Below, piece by piece: positions 33,838 through 42,821 of a stretch of 48,987 bases of DNA. The notes below the pieces were generated by a model. That model did no database searches. It had not been told where the DNA came from and worked only from the letters and a program-made list of their open reading frames with translations. How positions within the stretch are numbered: the first letter of the stretch is position 1; every line of letters begins with the position of its first letter. Position numbers and translations under genes: made by a program. Origin of the DNA: Clostridium oryzae (GTDB lineage: Bacteria > Bacillota > Clostridia > Clostridiales > Clostridiaceae); contig NZ_MZGV01000032.1 of NCBI RefSeq assembly GCF_002029235.1, forward strand, positions 1 through 48,987. The letters are read 5' to 3'.

Positions 33838-35532
33838 TTATAATAGTTTTTCAATTTCAGTGTTTTTAATTAATTTACCCAAAGGAATATCTTTTAATGG
33901 CAATTTATTGAGATTCAAGCAAGTCTTTGCTGCATTAACCAGAACACGAACATCGTATTGACTTGGGTACACTGGATCAACCTGTTTACCTAAATTCAAT
34001 AGGCCATATACTGCAGTCATTGCAGTACGAACAGAATATTCAACTGTAAATACACAGTCATTAGGAACTTCTGAAAACTGGCCTAAGAATCCAAAATTTT
34101 TGCTCCCTTCAGGAATAACATCAGGCCTGTCTCCATGAACACGAGGCATAAATTGAGCTGTTATATATGGCATCATACTTGGAATTACATTAACTGTATG
34201 TGACAATATGTCAGGTATTCTATCCTGTAATCCCATATGGTATAGCAATTCTTCAAACATCTCACGTCCAGTACACTCAGACATTGTCTTCTTAATATAA
34301 TCGCCTTTAACATCAAGTTTTAAAGCATAGGCCCAAACAACTTTTATATTATCTGGCTGATTAATGAAATGAGGGTCTTTTGGAATAACCCAGCTCATAA
34401 GCCAACTTGAATCCTTTATAGTTACGAGTCCTCCCATTCCAGGTTTGTCTCCTGTTAAATTAAGAACATGAGGTAATACTATATCATCATCTTTTAAGGT
34501 TACAGTGAAAGATAACCATTTTGTTTTGTCAATATCATTACAAAAAACCTCTGGATGTCCAAAATCGTTTGATTTTTCAGCTAATTTTTGCCATACACTA
34601 AAACAGCCCTTATCATCAGAACGGTTTAGGATGGCAGGGTGATCAATATCACCTCTAGTCGTGTTTTCAGTCATGGACCCGTTAGTAAATAAAACTACAT
34701 CATCCTTTTTTACATCAATTTTATGTTTTTTTCCATCACGAAGAAAAGTGATTTTTGTAGCAACCTTTTCGTTATTTGAAAAATCAAAATCAATATCTGT
34801 AACCTTACAGTTATTATCAAAGCATACGTTTTGTTCTTTTAACCAGGTTATAAGTGGAAGGATTAAAGAATCATACTGATTGTATTCTGTGTGAAGAATA
34901 CCTTTAAGTTGATTCATACCTCCAATCAAATGCATGAACCTTTCCATATATCTTTTTACTTCAACTACACTATGCCAAGGTTCAAAAGCAAACATAGTTG
35001 ACCAGAAATACCAGAAGTTTGTGTCGAAGAAGCTTGAATCAAAATACTGCTCAATTGTTGTAGTTCCAAGAGCTTCTTCTGTAAGCATATGCAATTTTCC
35101 AAGTTCCATTGCGTTCTTTGGAGATAATCCAAGAGTTGAAAAATCAGCTTTTTCTCCTTGTTTATGAACTAAACGACAATGAGATTCGATTGGTTCTTCT
35201 ATGTTTAATTCACGGAATTCATCTAATACACTTCTGTTTTTATCAGTCAAAGATGGAATAAAACTAAATAACTCCATGAAGCATTCAAAGTGCTCTTCGA
35301 TTTCTCTTCCACCTCTTGCAGTATATCCTTTTTCGGATACACCAGCGCCATCCATGGAACCACCAAATACATCTAGTTCATCGATTACATGAATGTTTTC
35401 ACCAGGCATGTGAGCATCTCTAATAAGAAATGCTGCTGCAGCTAAACCAGCTATTCCTCCGCCAATCATATAAGCATTTCTCTTTTGAATGTTTTCTGGA
35501 GGCAGAGGGTTTATTTTTTGGTAATTAAGCAT
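33838..35532 (-). CDS. ohyA: Oleate hydratase (MCRA family)
   Basis: This 564-residue FAD enzyme adds water to the cis-9 double bond of oleic and similar acids to give 10-hydroxy fatty acids. It is often used to detoxify host or environmental unsaturated fats. The FAD site is YMIGGGIAGLAAAAFLIRD near residue 22, followed by VFGGSMDGAG and the catalytic-loop region ARGGREIEEHFECFMELF. Length and order match the myosin-cross-reactive antigen family. I chose the ATG at 35532 because AAAGGA lies 10 nt upstream; an in-frame ATG 57 nt earlier has no such site. It lies downstream of a TetR gene in the same direction. Confidence 0.95.
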   Translation of the reverse strand: MLNYQKINPLPPENIQKRNAYMIGGGIAGLAAAAFLIRDAHMPGENIHVIDELDVFGGSMDGAGVSEKGYTARGGREIEEHFECFMELFSFIPSLTDKNRSVLDEFRELNIEEPIESHCRLVHKQGEKADFSTLGLSPKNAMELGKLHMLTEEALGTTTIEQYFDSSFFDTNFWYFWSTMFAFEPWHSVVEVKRYMERFMHLIGGMNQLKGILHTEYNQYDSLILPLITWLKEQNVCFDNNCKVTDIDFDFSNNEKVATKITFLRDGKKHKIDVKKDDVVLFTNGSMTENTTRGDIDHPAILNRSDDKGCFSVWQKLAEKSNDFGHPEVFCNDIDKTKWLSFTVTLKDDDIVLPHVLNLTGDKPGMGGLVTIKDSSWLMSWVIPKDPHFINQPDNIKVVWAYALKLDVKGDYIKKTMSECTGREMFEELLYHMGLQDRIPDILSHTVNVIPSMMPYITAQFMPRVHGDRPDVIPEGSKNFGFLGQFSEVPNDCVFTVEYSVRTAMTAVYGLLNLGKQVDPVYPSQYDVRVLVNAAKTCLNLNKLPLKDIPLGKLIKNTEIEKLL

Positions 35533-35607
35533 ACAAATCATTCCTTTCTTTTCATTTATTTCATGATTTAATAATAACGATTTAAACACCTGCCTTCAAT
35601 GAACAAA

Positions 35608-35642
35608 AAAAGTATTTGTGCAAAAAATGTACAAACACTTTT
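35608..35642. promoter_or_regulatory. Palindrome upstream of oleate hydratase, candidate TetR operator
   Basis: AAAAGTATTTGT (35608-35619) and ACAAACACTTTT (35631-35642) are inverted with one mismatch, around a centre containing AATG. The site lies between the TetR stop and the hydratase start, overlapping the expected promoter. It includes TGTACA (35628-35633), which also lies in the palindrome before the TetR gene. Confidence 0.55.
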
Positions 35643-35660
35643 AAATGTATAAAACATAAT

Positions 35661-36224
35661 TTATGCTTTGTTATATCTTTCCATCAATGAAATAATATTT
35701 CCCTTTATCATTTTTTCTATTCTGTTTGCTACTATATTCGGGTCTTCCTTCAAGCCTTTTTTTAACCACCCGATAAAGATGCCCATAAGAGCATTAGTAT
35801 AAAAATCAGCTGCTTCTGTTTTTAGTTCCGAATCTACCCACATATTTCTAGTTATATTATCAATAACACCGCTTAAAACATGATAGAAGACTTTATAAAG
35901 GAAACCCTCAAGATGTTCACGGCCTAAGGAACGAAATGTATTTAGACAAAGAACTTTATTATCCAACGTATATTGAAGCACTGCAAGAATCCCTTCTTTC
36001 CAATGTGCTACATTACAGTATATATCGAGATTATCTATAATTTCATTTTCATATATCCATCCCAGTAAGTCATAAACATCTTTAAAATGATTATAAAAGG
36101 TATGCCGTGTAACGGAACAGTCGTCTGTAATCATCTTTACACGTATTTTATTAATAGGATAATGATGCATCAGCTTTTTTAGCGAATTTGCAAGAGCTTT
36201 TTCTGTAATAGATGAGGCAGCCAT
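35661..36224 (-). CDS. TetR/AcrR-family regulator
   Basis: The 187-residue protein has an N-terminal TetR helix-turn-helix: ITEKALANSLKKLMHHYPIN, then VKMITDDCSVTRHTFYNHF with the conserved TFYNHF recognition end. The C-terminal part is helical (LYKVFYHVLSGVIDNI, LMGIFIGWLKKGL) and resembles the DhaS-like TetR_C_8 group. Because it sits 129 nt upstream of oleate hydratase in the same direction, it probably senses fatty acids or a related membrane signal and controls that gene. This link is inferred. GGGAGAAAG precedes the ATG. Confidence 0.88.
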   Translation of the reverse strand: MAASSITEKALANSLKKLMHHYPINKIRVKMITDDCSVTRHTFYNHFKDVYDLLGWIYENEIIDNLDIYCNVAHWKEGILAVLQYTLDNKVLCLNTFRSLGREHLEGFLYKVFYHVLSGVIDNITRNMWVDSELKTEAADFYTNALMGIFIGWLKKGLKEDPNIVANRIEKMIKGNIISLMERYNKA

Positions 36225-36251
36225 AATTCTTTCTCCCTTAAGATTTTTATT

Positions 36252-36267
36252 TAGCTATGTACAGCTA
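36252..36267. promoter_or_regulatory. Palindrome upstream of the TetR gene
   Basis: TAGCTATGTACAGCTA is a nearly perfect palindrome centred on TGTACA, 28 nt upstream of the TetR start. It is a candidate autoregulatory operator, and TGTACA links it to the palindrome before the hydratase gene. The remaining spacer to 36506 shows only A/T-rich promoter-type DNA for the divergent esterase gene. Confidence 0.45.
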
Positions 36268-36506
36268 AAATTTAGTTATTTATACTATATTTTTATATAT
36301 TTTATCATATTTTACATGAAGTTGGCTACAAGGCAGTTTAATAGCTTTAATATATCGTATACACACTAAAGTTTTTAAGCTGCTTGGACCATATAATAAA
36401 TCTAGATAAAATAGAACATGGACGTGAAAACCTTTAAATGATAAGCTATAAATATATAAGCAGTGGAATAAGATAATAAGTTATACAAGGAGGAGAGGAA
36501 ATTAAA

Positions 36507-37841
36507 ATGGGAATAGGGATAGTCAAAACTAAAAAAGGCGATATTTCTGGAGTTAAAATGAAAGGGTACACCTTATTTAAAGGCATTCCATATGCTAAAC
36601 CGCCTGTTGGAGAATTGCGATTCAAAGCACCAGTGGAATTAGATTCATGGGAAGAGGTTTATAGAGCAGAGAACTTTGAGTCTGCTTGTATGCAGGCATC
36701 TAGTGAATCTAATGAATTTTATACTAAAGAGTTTTACAGCGTGAGTGAGTATAAGGCGAAAAAAGCTGAAGATTGCTTATATTTAAATATATGGACACCT
36801 GCTGAAAAGAAAGGTGAAAAATTACCGGTAGCATTTTGGATTCATGGCGGGGCTTTTACAGGTGGATATGGACATGAGATGGAATTTGATGGAGAAGCCT
36901 ATTGTAAAAAAGGCGTCATTCTTGTAACAATCAATTATCGTTTGGGGGCATTTGGTTTTTTAGTACATCCATGGCTGATAGAAGAGAATGCTAGCGGAAG
37001 GGCTGGTAATTATGGCATATTAGATCAAATAGCTGCTTTAAAATGGGTATATGAGAATATTGAAGAGTTTGGAGGGGATCATGAAAATATTACTGTTATG
37101 GGGCAATCAGCAGGAAGTATAAGTGCACAAACCCTTGTGTCATCAGAACTTACTGAAGAAATGATAAAAAAGGCTATCTTTCAGAGTGGAGGAGGCTATA
37201 ATGGCGGATTAAGTCAAGATTTTAAAATGGAAGAGGCAGTTAAAATAGGTGAGGAATTTATCAATTCCTGTCAAGTTAGTTCGTTAAAGGAACTAAGAAA
37301 ATTGCCTGCAGAAATTATTGAAGAGAAATCTGAAATGGCTATAATGCAGGGATATGCTTCTGGAAGAGGATTGGTTTTCATTCCTGTAATGGATAATTAT
37401 GTACTTAAGACAGGATATGATGAACTAGTAGATAAAGGCAGCATAAAAGATATAGCTTATATGGCTGGAAGCACAAAAAATGATATTTTTATAACGTCAG
37501 AAATGATGGAGAAGGGCGAACATGGTCCAATATACGACGGCTGTATAAATTGGAGTCTCAAGTGTCAGGAATTGGGACGAAATCCGGCCTATGTATATTA
37601 TTTTACAAGGGATTTACCAGGAGACAATGCTGGAGCATTTCATTCTTCGGAACTTTGGTATATGTTTGGAACATTGAACAGATGTTGGAGACCAATGGAA
37701 AAAAAGGATTATGAATTAAGCGAAAAAATGATAGAATATTGGACTAACTTTATGAAAAGAGGAGATCCAAACTCTAAAAACTATGAAGAATGGAAGCCGT
37801 ATAAAAAAGAAAAGCCATTTATCATGGAATTATCATGTTAG
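36507..37841 (+). CDS. Type-B carboxylesterase (para-nitrobenzyl-esterase-like)
   Basis: This 444-residue alpha/beta hydrolase has FKGIPYAKPPVGELRF near residue 24, EDCLYLNIWTP near 88, the oxyanion loop HGGAFTGG (113) and the nucleophile Ser201 in GQSAGS. A probable catalytic His lies in AGAFHSSELWYMFG near residue 380. It is somewhat shorter than the usual 490-550 residues; the loss lies between the nucleophile and the His. There is no signal peptide, so it is cytosolic. AGGAGGAG precedes the ATG. It is divergent from the TetR gene and may be under the same control. Confidence 0.93.
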   Translation: MGIGIVKTKKGDISGVKMKGYTLFKGIPYAKPPVGELRFKAPVELDSWEEVYRAENFESACMQASSESNEFYTKEFYSVSEYKAKKAEDCLYLNIWTPAEKKGEKLPVAFWIHGGAFTGGYGHEMEFDGEAYCKKGVILVTINYRLGAFGFLVHPWLIEENASGRAGNYGILDQIAALKWVYENIEEFGGDHENITVMGQSAGSISAQTLVSSELTEEMIKKAIFQSGGGYNGGLSQDFKMEEAVKIGEEFINSCQVSSLKELRKLPAEIIEEKSEMAIMQGYASGRGLVFIPVMDNYVLKTGYDELVDKGSIKDIAYMAGSTKNDIFITSEMMEKGEHGPIYDGCINWSLKCQELGRNPAYVYYFTRDLPGDNAGAFHSSELWYMFGTLNRCWRPMEKKDYELSEKMIEYWTNFMKRGDPNSKNYEEWKPYKKEKPFIMELSC

Positions 37842-37868
37842 AGATATAATTAGGAATAATAAACGAGC

Positions 37869-37905
37869 AAAAAACCTTGAAGCTAGATGCTTCAAGGTTT
37901 TTTAT
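37869..37905. terminator. Bidirectional terminator between esterase and tRNA-Ala
   Basis: AAAAAACCTTGAAGC and GCTTCAAGGTTTTTT pair perfectly around TAGAT. A-tract and T-tract on the two sides allow work in both directions. It ends both the esterase transcript and the tRNA-Ala transcript, which stops 5 nt away on the other strand. Confidence 0.92.
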
Positions 37906-37909
37906 ATTA

Positions 37910-37982
37910 TGGAGATAAGGGGATTCGAACCCCTGGCCTTCTGAATGCCATTCAGACGCGATCCCAACTTCGCCATATCCCC
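37910..37982 (-). tRNA. tRNA-Ala (anticodon GGC), no encoded CCA
   Basis: On the minus strand, GGGGATA pairs with TATCTCC and includes the G3-U70 pair that marks alanine tRNAs. The D arm is GCGA...TCGC with AGTTGGGA loop. The anticodon arm is TCTGA-ATGGCAT-TCAGA, giving GGC. The T arm is AGGGG-TTCGAAT-CCCCT. The discriminator A follows, but CCA is not encoded, unlike the tRNA-Asn of this window, so it must be added by the CCA enzyme. The gene is solitary. Confidence 0.93.
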
Positions 37983-38052
37983 AAATGGACTATTAATATT
38001 TTACAATGACGCAGCTTAAAAATCAATATATAAAATATGATGCTTTACAAAT

Positions 38053-38535
38053 TTAATCAAATTCAATCATTCGTTTATATATTCCAGGTGATAAGTCTTC
38101 TATTAATTGAGCGTTAACACTTTTCTCATAGAAACTAACAGCGCTCTTTGTTGGCCAACCTATAATTGCATATCCATATCCCATTTCCCACATAGACATT
38201 AGACATTTGTTAAGCAGTGCTTTTCCTATTCCTTTGCATCTTTCGTTTTCTTGTACTCCCATGGGACCGAAGTAATCTTTAGCTGTGGTTTCATAGCATG
38301 CAAACCCGATAACTTTTTTATTTTTAGTAGCGATATAGCAGGTTACAGGGTTATTGGAAAAAGCAGCCATACATTCATCAACATAATTTTCTTCAAAGTT
38401 ATCCATTACGAATTCTAATATTTTTGTTCTATCTGGTGCCAATGCTCTTTTTATATGAATACCCTCATTTAATAAATTATTTAGAAGTTTTTCCTCGCTA
38501 TTTAAGTTAAACAATTTAACTAGCATATCAGACAT
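38053..38535 (-). CDS. GNAT family N-acetyltransferase
   Basis: This 160-residue acetyltransferase has the strand CYIATKNKKVIGFACYE, followed by FGPMGVQENERCKGIGKALL, the acetyl-CoA loop with RCKGIGKALL. A C-terminal AIIGWPTKSAVSFYEKSVNA segment completes the fold. The N-terminal 30 residues are an extra helical piece. GGGGG lies 8 nt upstream of the ATG. Its substrate is unknown. It is separated by about 90 nt from the YdcF gene upstream. Confidence 0.85.
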   Translation of the reverse strand: MSDMLVKLFNLNSEEKLLNNLLNEGIHIKRALAPDRTKILEFVMDNFEENYVDECMAAFSNNPVTCYIATKNKKVIGFACYETTAKDYFGPMGVQENERCKGIGKALLNKCLMSMWEMGYGYAIIGWPTKSAVSFYEKSVNAQLIEDLSPGIYKRMIEFD

Positions 38536-38627
38536 AAGTGCCCCCTAATAAAAATCATTGATAGCTTTTATTTCAAGATAATCTAGGAATTTATATAATT
38601 ATATGCAGACTTCAGCATACATATTTC

Positions 38628-39233
38628 TTATATCTCAAAATCAGGAATACTTTTCTCATTTATATAACAAATTATCTTCCATGCCTCTTCCTTTACTCGT
38701 TGGTATCCTTTTTCAGTTTTATACCAAGTATCTCTTCTTGTAATTGCATCATCTGATGGACAAGTACTGAAAGTAATCCAATTTGGCATGTAAGTTTGAG
38801 CCATCAATAGGCTTCTTCGCATATGATAATTTGCAGTTACCACAAGTATATTACTAATATTTTTTAATATAAAAGCTCTTTCAAGTACAAGCAGTGAACA
38901 AATCATATTTTCCTTTGTCGTCATTGATAGTTCTTCTTTTAGAATATCTTTATCTGGTACACCCATTTCTAGAGCCTTTCGTCTCATCATTTCTGCTTCA
39001 CTCAATAAACCACTTTCGGAACTTATGATTTTACCACCGCAAACAAGCAATTTGGATGATCTTTTATCTTGGTAGATGGATACTGCCTTAGGCAATCTGT
39101 ATTTATGGGCTTTCATACTGCCTAGGACCATTATACAATCTCCGTTATCTTCAACATCCTCCATTCCCTCATAAAGCATTTTATCAATTATTTCATTTGT
39201 CAAATCAGCTTTTTTTAGTGAAGAAACCTTCAT
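38628..39233 (-). CDS. YdcF/DUF218-family protein
   Basis: The protein has about 201 residues. The DUF218 fold is visible as CIMVLGSMKAHKYRLPKAV, LLVCGGKIISSESGLLSEAE, MTTKENMICSLLVLE and NILVVTANYHMRRSLLMA. Related proteins (YdcF, SanA, ElyC) bind nucleotide-like ligands or affect cell envelope lipid carriers. There is no signal or membrane helix. The ATG at 39233 follows GGGGGTG; an in-frame ATG 24 nt earlier precedes it. It lies just after murB in the same direction, so a wall-related role is possible but unproven. Confidence 0.8.
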   Translation of the reverse strand: MKVSSLKKADLTNEIIDKMLYEGMEDVEDNGDCIMVLGSMKAHKYRLPKAVSIYQDKRSSKLLVCGGKIISSESGLLSEAEMMRRKALEMGVPDKDILKEELSMTTKENMICSLLVLERAFILKNISNILVVTANYHMRRSLLMAQTYMPNWITFSTCPSDDAITRRDTWYKTEKGYQRVKEEAWKIICYINEKSIPDFEI

Positions 39234-39264
39234 TAGTACACCCCCTTGTTTACACATATGTAAT

Positions 39265-40170
39265 TTAATAAATAATTTTAACTTCTGTCTCTAAATCAAT
39301 ATTGGCTTTATTTTTAACGGTCTTTTTTACAAATTTTATTAAATTAATTATATCTGCTGCAGTAGCATTTCCAGTGTTAATAATAAAATTGGCGTGTTTT
39401 TCCGAAACCTTTGCTCCTCCGATTGCAGTATTTTTTAATCCTGCATTTTCTATGATTGCACCTACAGGCTGACCGCTAATTCTTTTAAATATGCTGCCAG
39501 CATTGGGATAATTAAGGGGTTGAGTAGAAACTCTCTTTGATTGAATTTCTATCATTTTAGAATGAATAGCCTCGTGGCAGTCAGGCTTTAACATAAGCGC
39601 AGCTGAAAGAAGAATGTTATTACTGTTTTGAAGTATACTTTTTCTATATGATAGCATTAAATCATCCTTAGTCATTTTTACTATTTTTCCAGACTCGTTT
39701 AATACATAAGTATAATAAATAACATCTTTTATCTCAACATTGTAGGCGCCTGCATTCATTGTAACTGCACCCCCGATGGTGCCTGGAATGCCGGACAGAC
39801 ACTCGATGCCAGAAAGGTGATTTTCTAGTGCAATTTTACTAATACTAGAAATAAAAGCACCACAGTCTGCTTCAATGATATTGCCATATACTTTAATGGA
39901 ATTTAATTTTGAAGTTTTAATAATAACACCATCATATCCTTCGTCACTAACAATCAAGTTGCTGCCGTTTCCAATAACAATATAATCTATATTTTCTTGT
40001 TTTAGCAGTTCTATCACAGACATCATTTCCTTAATTGATGAGGGAAGGACTAATACTTTAGCATTGCCTCCAACTCGAAAAGTGGTATGCTTGCTCATAG
40101 GCTCATTAATTTTAATATTCTTTTTATCAAGTATTGTTTCCAATCTTGCAGCTAATTTTTCAATATTCAT
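39265..40170 (-). CDS. murB: UDP-N-acetylenolpyruvoylglucosamine reductase
   Basis: This 301-residue FAD enzyme reduces UDP-GlcNAc-enolpyruvate to UDP-MurNAc in peptidoglycan synthesis. The PP-loop FAD region is KHTTFRVGGNAKVLVLPSS, then VIGNGSNLIVSDEG, then GIPGTIGGAVTMNAGAYN. The C-terminal part has YPNAGSIFKR (proton-donor Ser of type II MurB) and GGAKVSEKHANFIINTGNATA, ending LETEVKII. Length is normal for type II. It heads a transcript with the YdcF gene 31 nt downstream. Confidence 0.96.
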   Translation of the reverse strand: MNIEKLAARLETILDKKNIKINEPMSKHTTFRVGGNAKVLVLPSSIKEMMSVIELLKQENIDYIVIGNGSNLIVSDEGYDGVIIKTSKLNSIKVYGNIIEADCGAFISSISKIALENHLSGIECLSGIPGTIGGAVTMNAGAYNVEIKDVIYYTYVLNESGKIVKMTKDDLMLSYRKSILQNSNNILLSAALMLKPDCHEAIHSKMIEIQSKRVSTQPLNYPNAGSIFKRISGQPVGAIIENAGLKNTAIGGAKVSEKHANFIINTGNATAADIINLIKFVKKTVKNKANIDLETEVKIIY

Positions 40171-40356
40171 AATTATACTTTGTTGGTCAGCATGGATTAA
40201 AAGACCAACAAAAGTTCATCTCCTTTAATACTATATTAATTTTATTTATCATGAGTGTATTATTAGAAAAGATTCTAGACGATTCTAATTATTATATTAT
40301 ACCGTATTAGATTTAGAATGTTAATTTATTATGCTTTAATGATATGAATAATTATA

Positions 40357-40552
40357 AAATTTATTTAAGATGACGGCTTGTTTGAGGTGTAACCTATATA
40401 AGTTGCAATAAAGTTCTTACATTCTGACTTCTAAAATATCACTGCTGAATCGGTTCGACCCTAGGATCTTTTAGAAGTCGGAATGTATTAGAACTTTCAC
40501 AACTTATATAGCTATGAGCTTTAGATTATTTACCAATTGAGGGTAACCACTA
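40357..40552 (+). repeat. R element remnant (R6) broken by a large hairpin
   Basis: AAATTTATTTAAGATGACGG, followed by CTTGTTTGAGGTGTAACC (40357-40394), matches the loop region of R. Bases from GCTATGAG (40511) match the loop's continuation. Between them lies a 116-nt hairpin (40395-40510): TATATAAGTTG/CAACTTATATA, then AAGTTCTTACATTCTGACTT paired with its complement at 40474-40496. The rest of 40171-40356 is A/T-rich with no clear feature. Confidence 0.55.
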
Positions 40553-40623
40553 AAGAGTAAAGAGAAAAGAGTAAAGAGTAAAGAGTAAAGTGAAGGTGGG
40601 AATTCAGCTGTGCTGAATTCCTA
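40553..40623 (+). repeat. Heptad tract plus palindrome (GAGTAAA element)
   Basis: About seven heptads of AAGAGTA/AAGAGAA type end in AAAGTGAAGGTGG. The palindrome GAATTCAGC-TGT-GCTGAATTC follows, identical to the unit at 16738-16803 including its flank CCTATGAAT. As there, an R element follows directly. Confidence 0.65.
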
Positions 40624-40624
40624 T

Positions 40625-40994
40625 GAATCAGGCTATACTCCTAAAGAGTAAAAAAGATGGAAATTAAATAAAAAAACGGTACAACGTGTTTGCGAAGAAG
40701 TCAAAATGAGATGGTAATATATTTTGAAGTTAGTGCATTAAGAGAAGAAGGCAACAGAAACAGTATAATAAAAGTATTTTGTGAATATTAAGAGTCAGGG
40801 CATTAAAAATGGTTACATCCGACGGAGGCATTTGGAGTGAGTTTAGCAATTATCCGTGTCTTTTAGGCAAATTTCCGTTAAGATGGCGAATTGTTTGAGG
40901 TGTAGCCGAGTTATGAGCCATTAGGAAATTTGACTAAAAGATGCGGTAAAATTGCTTAACGAGCGGAACTAGCCGACATAGGGTGCAACCATTT
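40625..40994 (+). repeat. R element copy 7
   Basis: The left end is replaced by the heptad unit. The middle region (AAAAACGGTACAACGTGTTTG..., ACAGTATAATAAAAGTATTTTG) and hairpin (GGTTACATCCGACGG at 40811 to GGGTGCAACC at 40990) are typical. Inner arms GTCTTTTAGGCAAATTTCCG and GGAAATTTGACTAAAAGATG pair. The T-run 40992-40997 overlaps the stop codon of the opposing permease gene. Confidence 0.8.
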
Positions 40995-40995
40995 T

Positions 40996-41892
40996 TTATT
41001 CTTTTACTGCTCCTATCATGATACCAGTTACGAAATATTTTTGAAGAAAAGGATATACAACAAGCATTGGTACCATAGCTATAAAAACTTTAGCAGCATT
41101 TAGTGTACGGTTAGACAACTGGGATAGTTTTTTGTATTGATCTGGAGTAAGGCTAGTACCGGTAGGAATATTCACTACCATTTGCTGTATATAGGTTGTA
41201 AGAGGATATCTATTACTTGTATTCATAAGAACAAGACCGTTAAAAAATTCATTCCAGTGATAAACACTGACAAATAATGCTATAGTAGCAAGTACAGGAA
41301 TGGAGCAGGGGATAAATATCTGAAATAAAATACGCCAGGGGCCTGCACCATCTACAACTGCAGCTTCTTCAAGATCTTTTGGAAGGTTTTTAAAAAAATT
41401 CATTACTAAGATTACATTGAAGATAGGAACACTACCTCCTAGTACCAAAGCCCAAATTGAGTTTATTAGATGATATCTTTGAATTGTAAGATACCATGGA
41501 ACAAGTCCACCATTAAATAGCATACAGAAAACCAAAATCCACATAAAGATATTTCGTCCTTTGAATTCTCGTTTGGATTTTGACAAAGGGTAAGCCATTA
41601 AAACAGTAACAACCAGTGAAAATATAGTTCCAATTACAGTACGTTGAATAGATATCCAGAAGGAATTGAAGAAGAGGTGATCGCCCATAATTTCCTTATA
41701 GGAAGCTAGCGAAAAACCTATAGGATAAATTGTAACTAATCCAGCATTTGCTGCTGCTTTATTGGAAATCGAAACACATAAAGTGTACCATAATGGATAG
41801 AAACAGCTCAGTGCCAATATTCCAAGTATAATTACATTAGATATATCAAAAACGCGTGATCCTAAGGATTTATTTTTAATCAATATGTCCAC
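40996..41892 (-). CDS. Carbohydrate ABC transporter permease (LplC/YtcP-like)
   Basis: This 298-residue CUT1-type permease has about six membrane helices. The EAA motif is EEAAVVDGAGPWRILFQIFIP, which contacts a shared ATPase. The N-terminal SRVFDISNVIILGILALSCFYPLWYTLCVS and C-terminal KYFVTGIMIGAVKE are typical of the LplC/YtcP group. It is last in the importer operon, and no ATPase gene is present, so a general ATPase (MsmX type) must be used. AGGGAGG precedes the ATG. Confidence 0.93.
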   Translation of the reverse strand: MDILIKNKSLGSRVFDISNVIILGILALSCFYPLWYTLCVSISNKAAANAGLVTIYPIGFSLASYKEIMGDHLFFNSFWISIQRTVIGTIFSLVVTVLMAYPLSKSKREFKGRNIFMWILVFCMLFNGGLVPWYLTIQRYHLINSIWALVLGGSVPIFNVILVMNFFKNLPKDLEEAAVVDGAGPWRILFQIFIPCSIPVLATIALFVSVYHWNEFFNGLVLMNTSNRYPLTTYIQQMVVNIPTGTSLTPDQYKKLSQLSNRTLNAAKVFIAMVPMLVVYPFLQKYFVTGIMIGAVKE

Positions 41893-41897
41893 CTCCC

Positions 41898-42788
41898 TTA
41901 AAATACCGTATAGTTGGCAAATTTATTTGCAAGTGCATTAGATACAACAATCAAGACAAAGCTTACAACAGATTTTAGTAAGCCTGCAGCTGTAGCTAGC
42001 GAATATTGAAGGTTTTGCAGTCCTAGACGATACACCCATGTATCTAGAATATCTCCTGTGGAATATACAATTGGATTATAAAGGTTAAATACTTGATCAA
42101 AACCTGCATTAAGAACATTTCCAAGGCTTAGCACTCCAAGAAGTACTACTGTAGTTGATAGAGCAGGTAACGTAATGTTCAGTGTACTTTTCCATCGGCC
42201 TGCACCATCGATAGCTGCGGCTTCATATAGATTAGGATTTATTGTTGTTAAGGCTGCAAGGAATATTACAGCATTGTATCCAAATTCCTTCCAGACATCG
42301 GTTCCTATAAGTAATTGTCTGAAAATGCCTGGTTTTGCCATAAAAAGTTCAGGTTTACCGCCAAAGAAATGAATAATGGTATTAATAACGCCAGTATATC
42401 CGAATATACCTAATACTATAGTAGCCATGATTACCCAAGATAGAAAATGAGGCAGGTAAACAATTGTTTGTACAAGTTTTTTGTATCGAAGGTTAGTAAT
42501 CTCATTAAGTAATAGAGCAAATATTAATGGAACTAATAGATTAAGCACCATTTTTCCAACAGCTATTATCATCGTATTAATTATTACAGTTTTACTGTCA
42601 TTTAATTGAAACATATATTTGAAATTTCCAAGTCCAACCCAAGGCGAATGAAGTATGCCTAATCCTGGATTGAAGTTTTGGAAAGCCATAACAATACCAA
42701 ACATAGGTACTATACTAAATAGAAATAACCAAAGCATTCCTGGAAACAACATTAAGTAATAATGTTTTTGGAACCCTGTTTTTTTCAT
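41898..42788 (-). CDS. Carbohydrate ABC transporter permease (LplB/YteP-like)
   Basis: This 296-residue CUT1 permease starts MKKTGFQKHYYLMLFPGMLWLF. Its EAA motif is YEAAAIDGAGRWKSTLNITLP. The segment FNPGLGILHSPWVGLGNFKYMF is characteristic of LplB/YteP. It pairs with the LplC-like permease, 5 nt downstream. A perfect 12-bp hairpin separates it from the binding-protein gene upstream. AGGAGG precedes the ATG. Confidence 0.93.
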   Translation of the reverse strand: MKKTGFQKHYYLMLFPGMLWLFLFSIVPMFGIVMAFQNFNPGLGILHSPWVGLGNFKYMFQLNDSKTVIINTMIIAVGKMVLNLLVPLIFALLLNEITNLRYKKLVQTIVYLPHFLSWVIMATIVLGIFGYTGVINTIIHFFGGKPELFMAKPGIFRQLLIGTDVWKEFGYNAVIFLAALTTINPNLYEAAAIDGAGRWKSTLNITLPALSTTVVLLGVLSLGNVLNAGFDQVFNLYNPIVYSTGDILDTWVYRLGLQNLQYSLATAAGLLKSVVSFVLIVVSNALANKFANYTVF

Positions 42789-42821
42789 AGCATTCGTCCT
42801 CCTATAAATTCATCTATTAAG

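Noticed and set aside
40553..40623. Repeat tract as a CRISPR array
   Set aside because: The units are heptads with no unique spacers and there are no cas genes; it is a simple-sequence tract joined to a palindrome.
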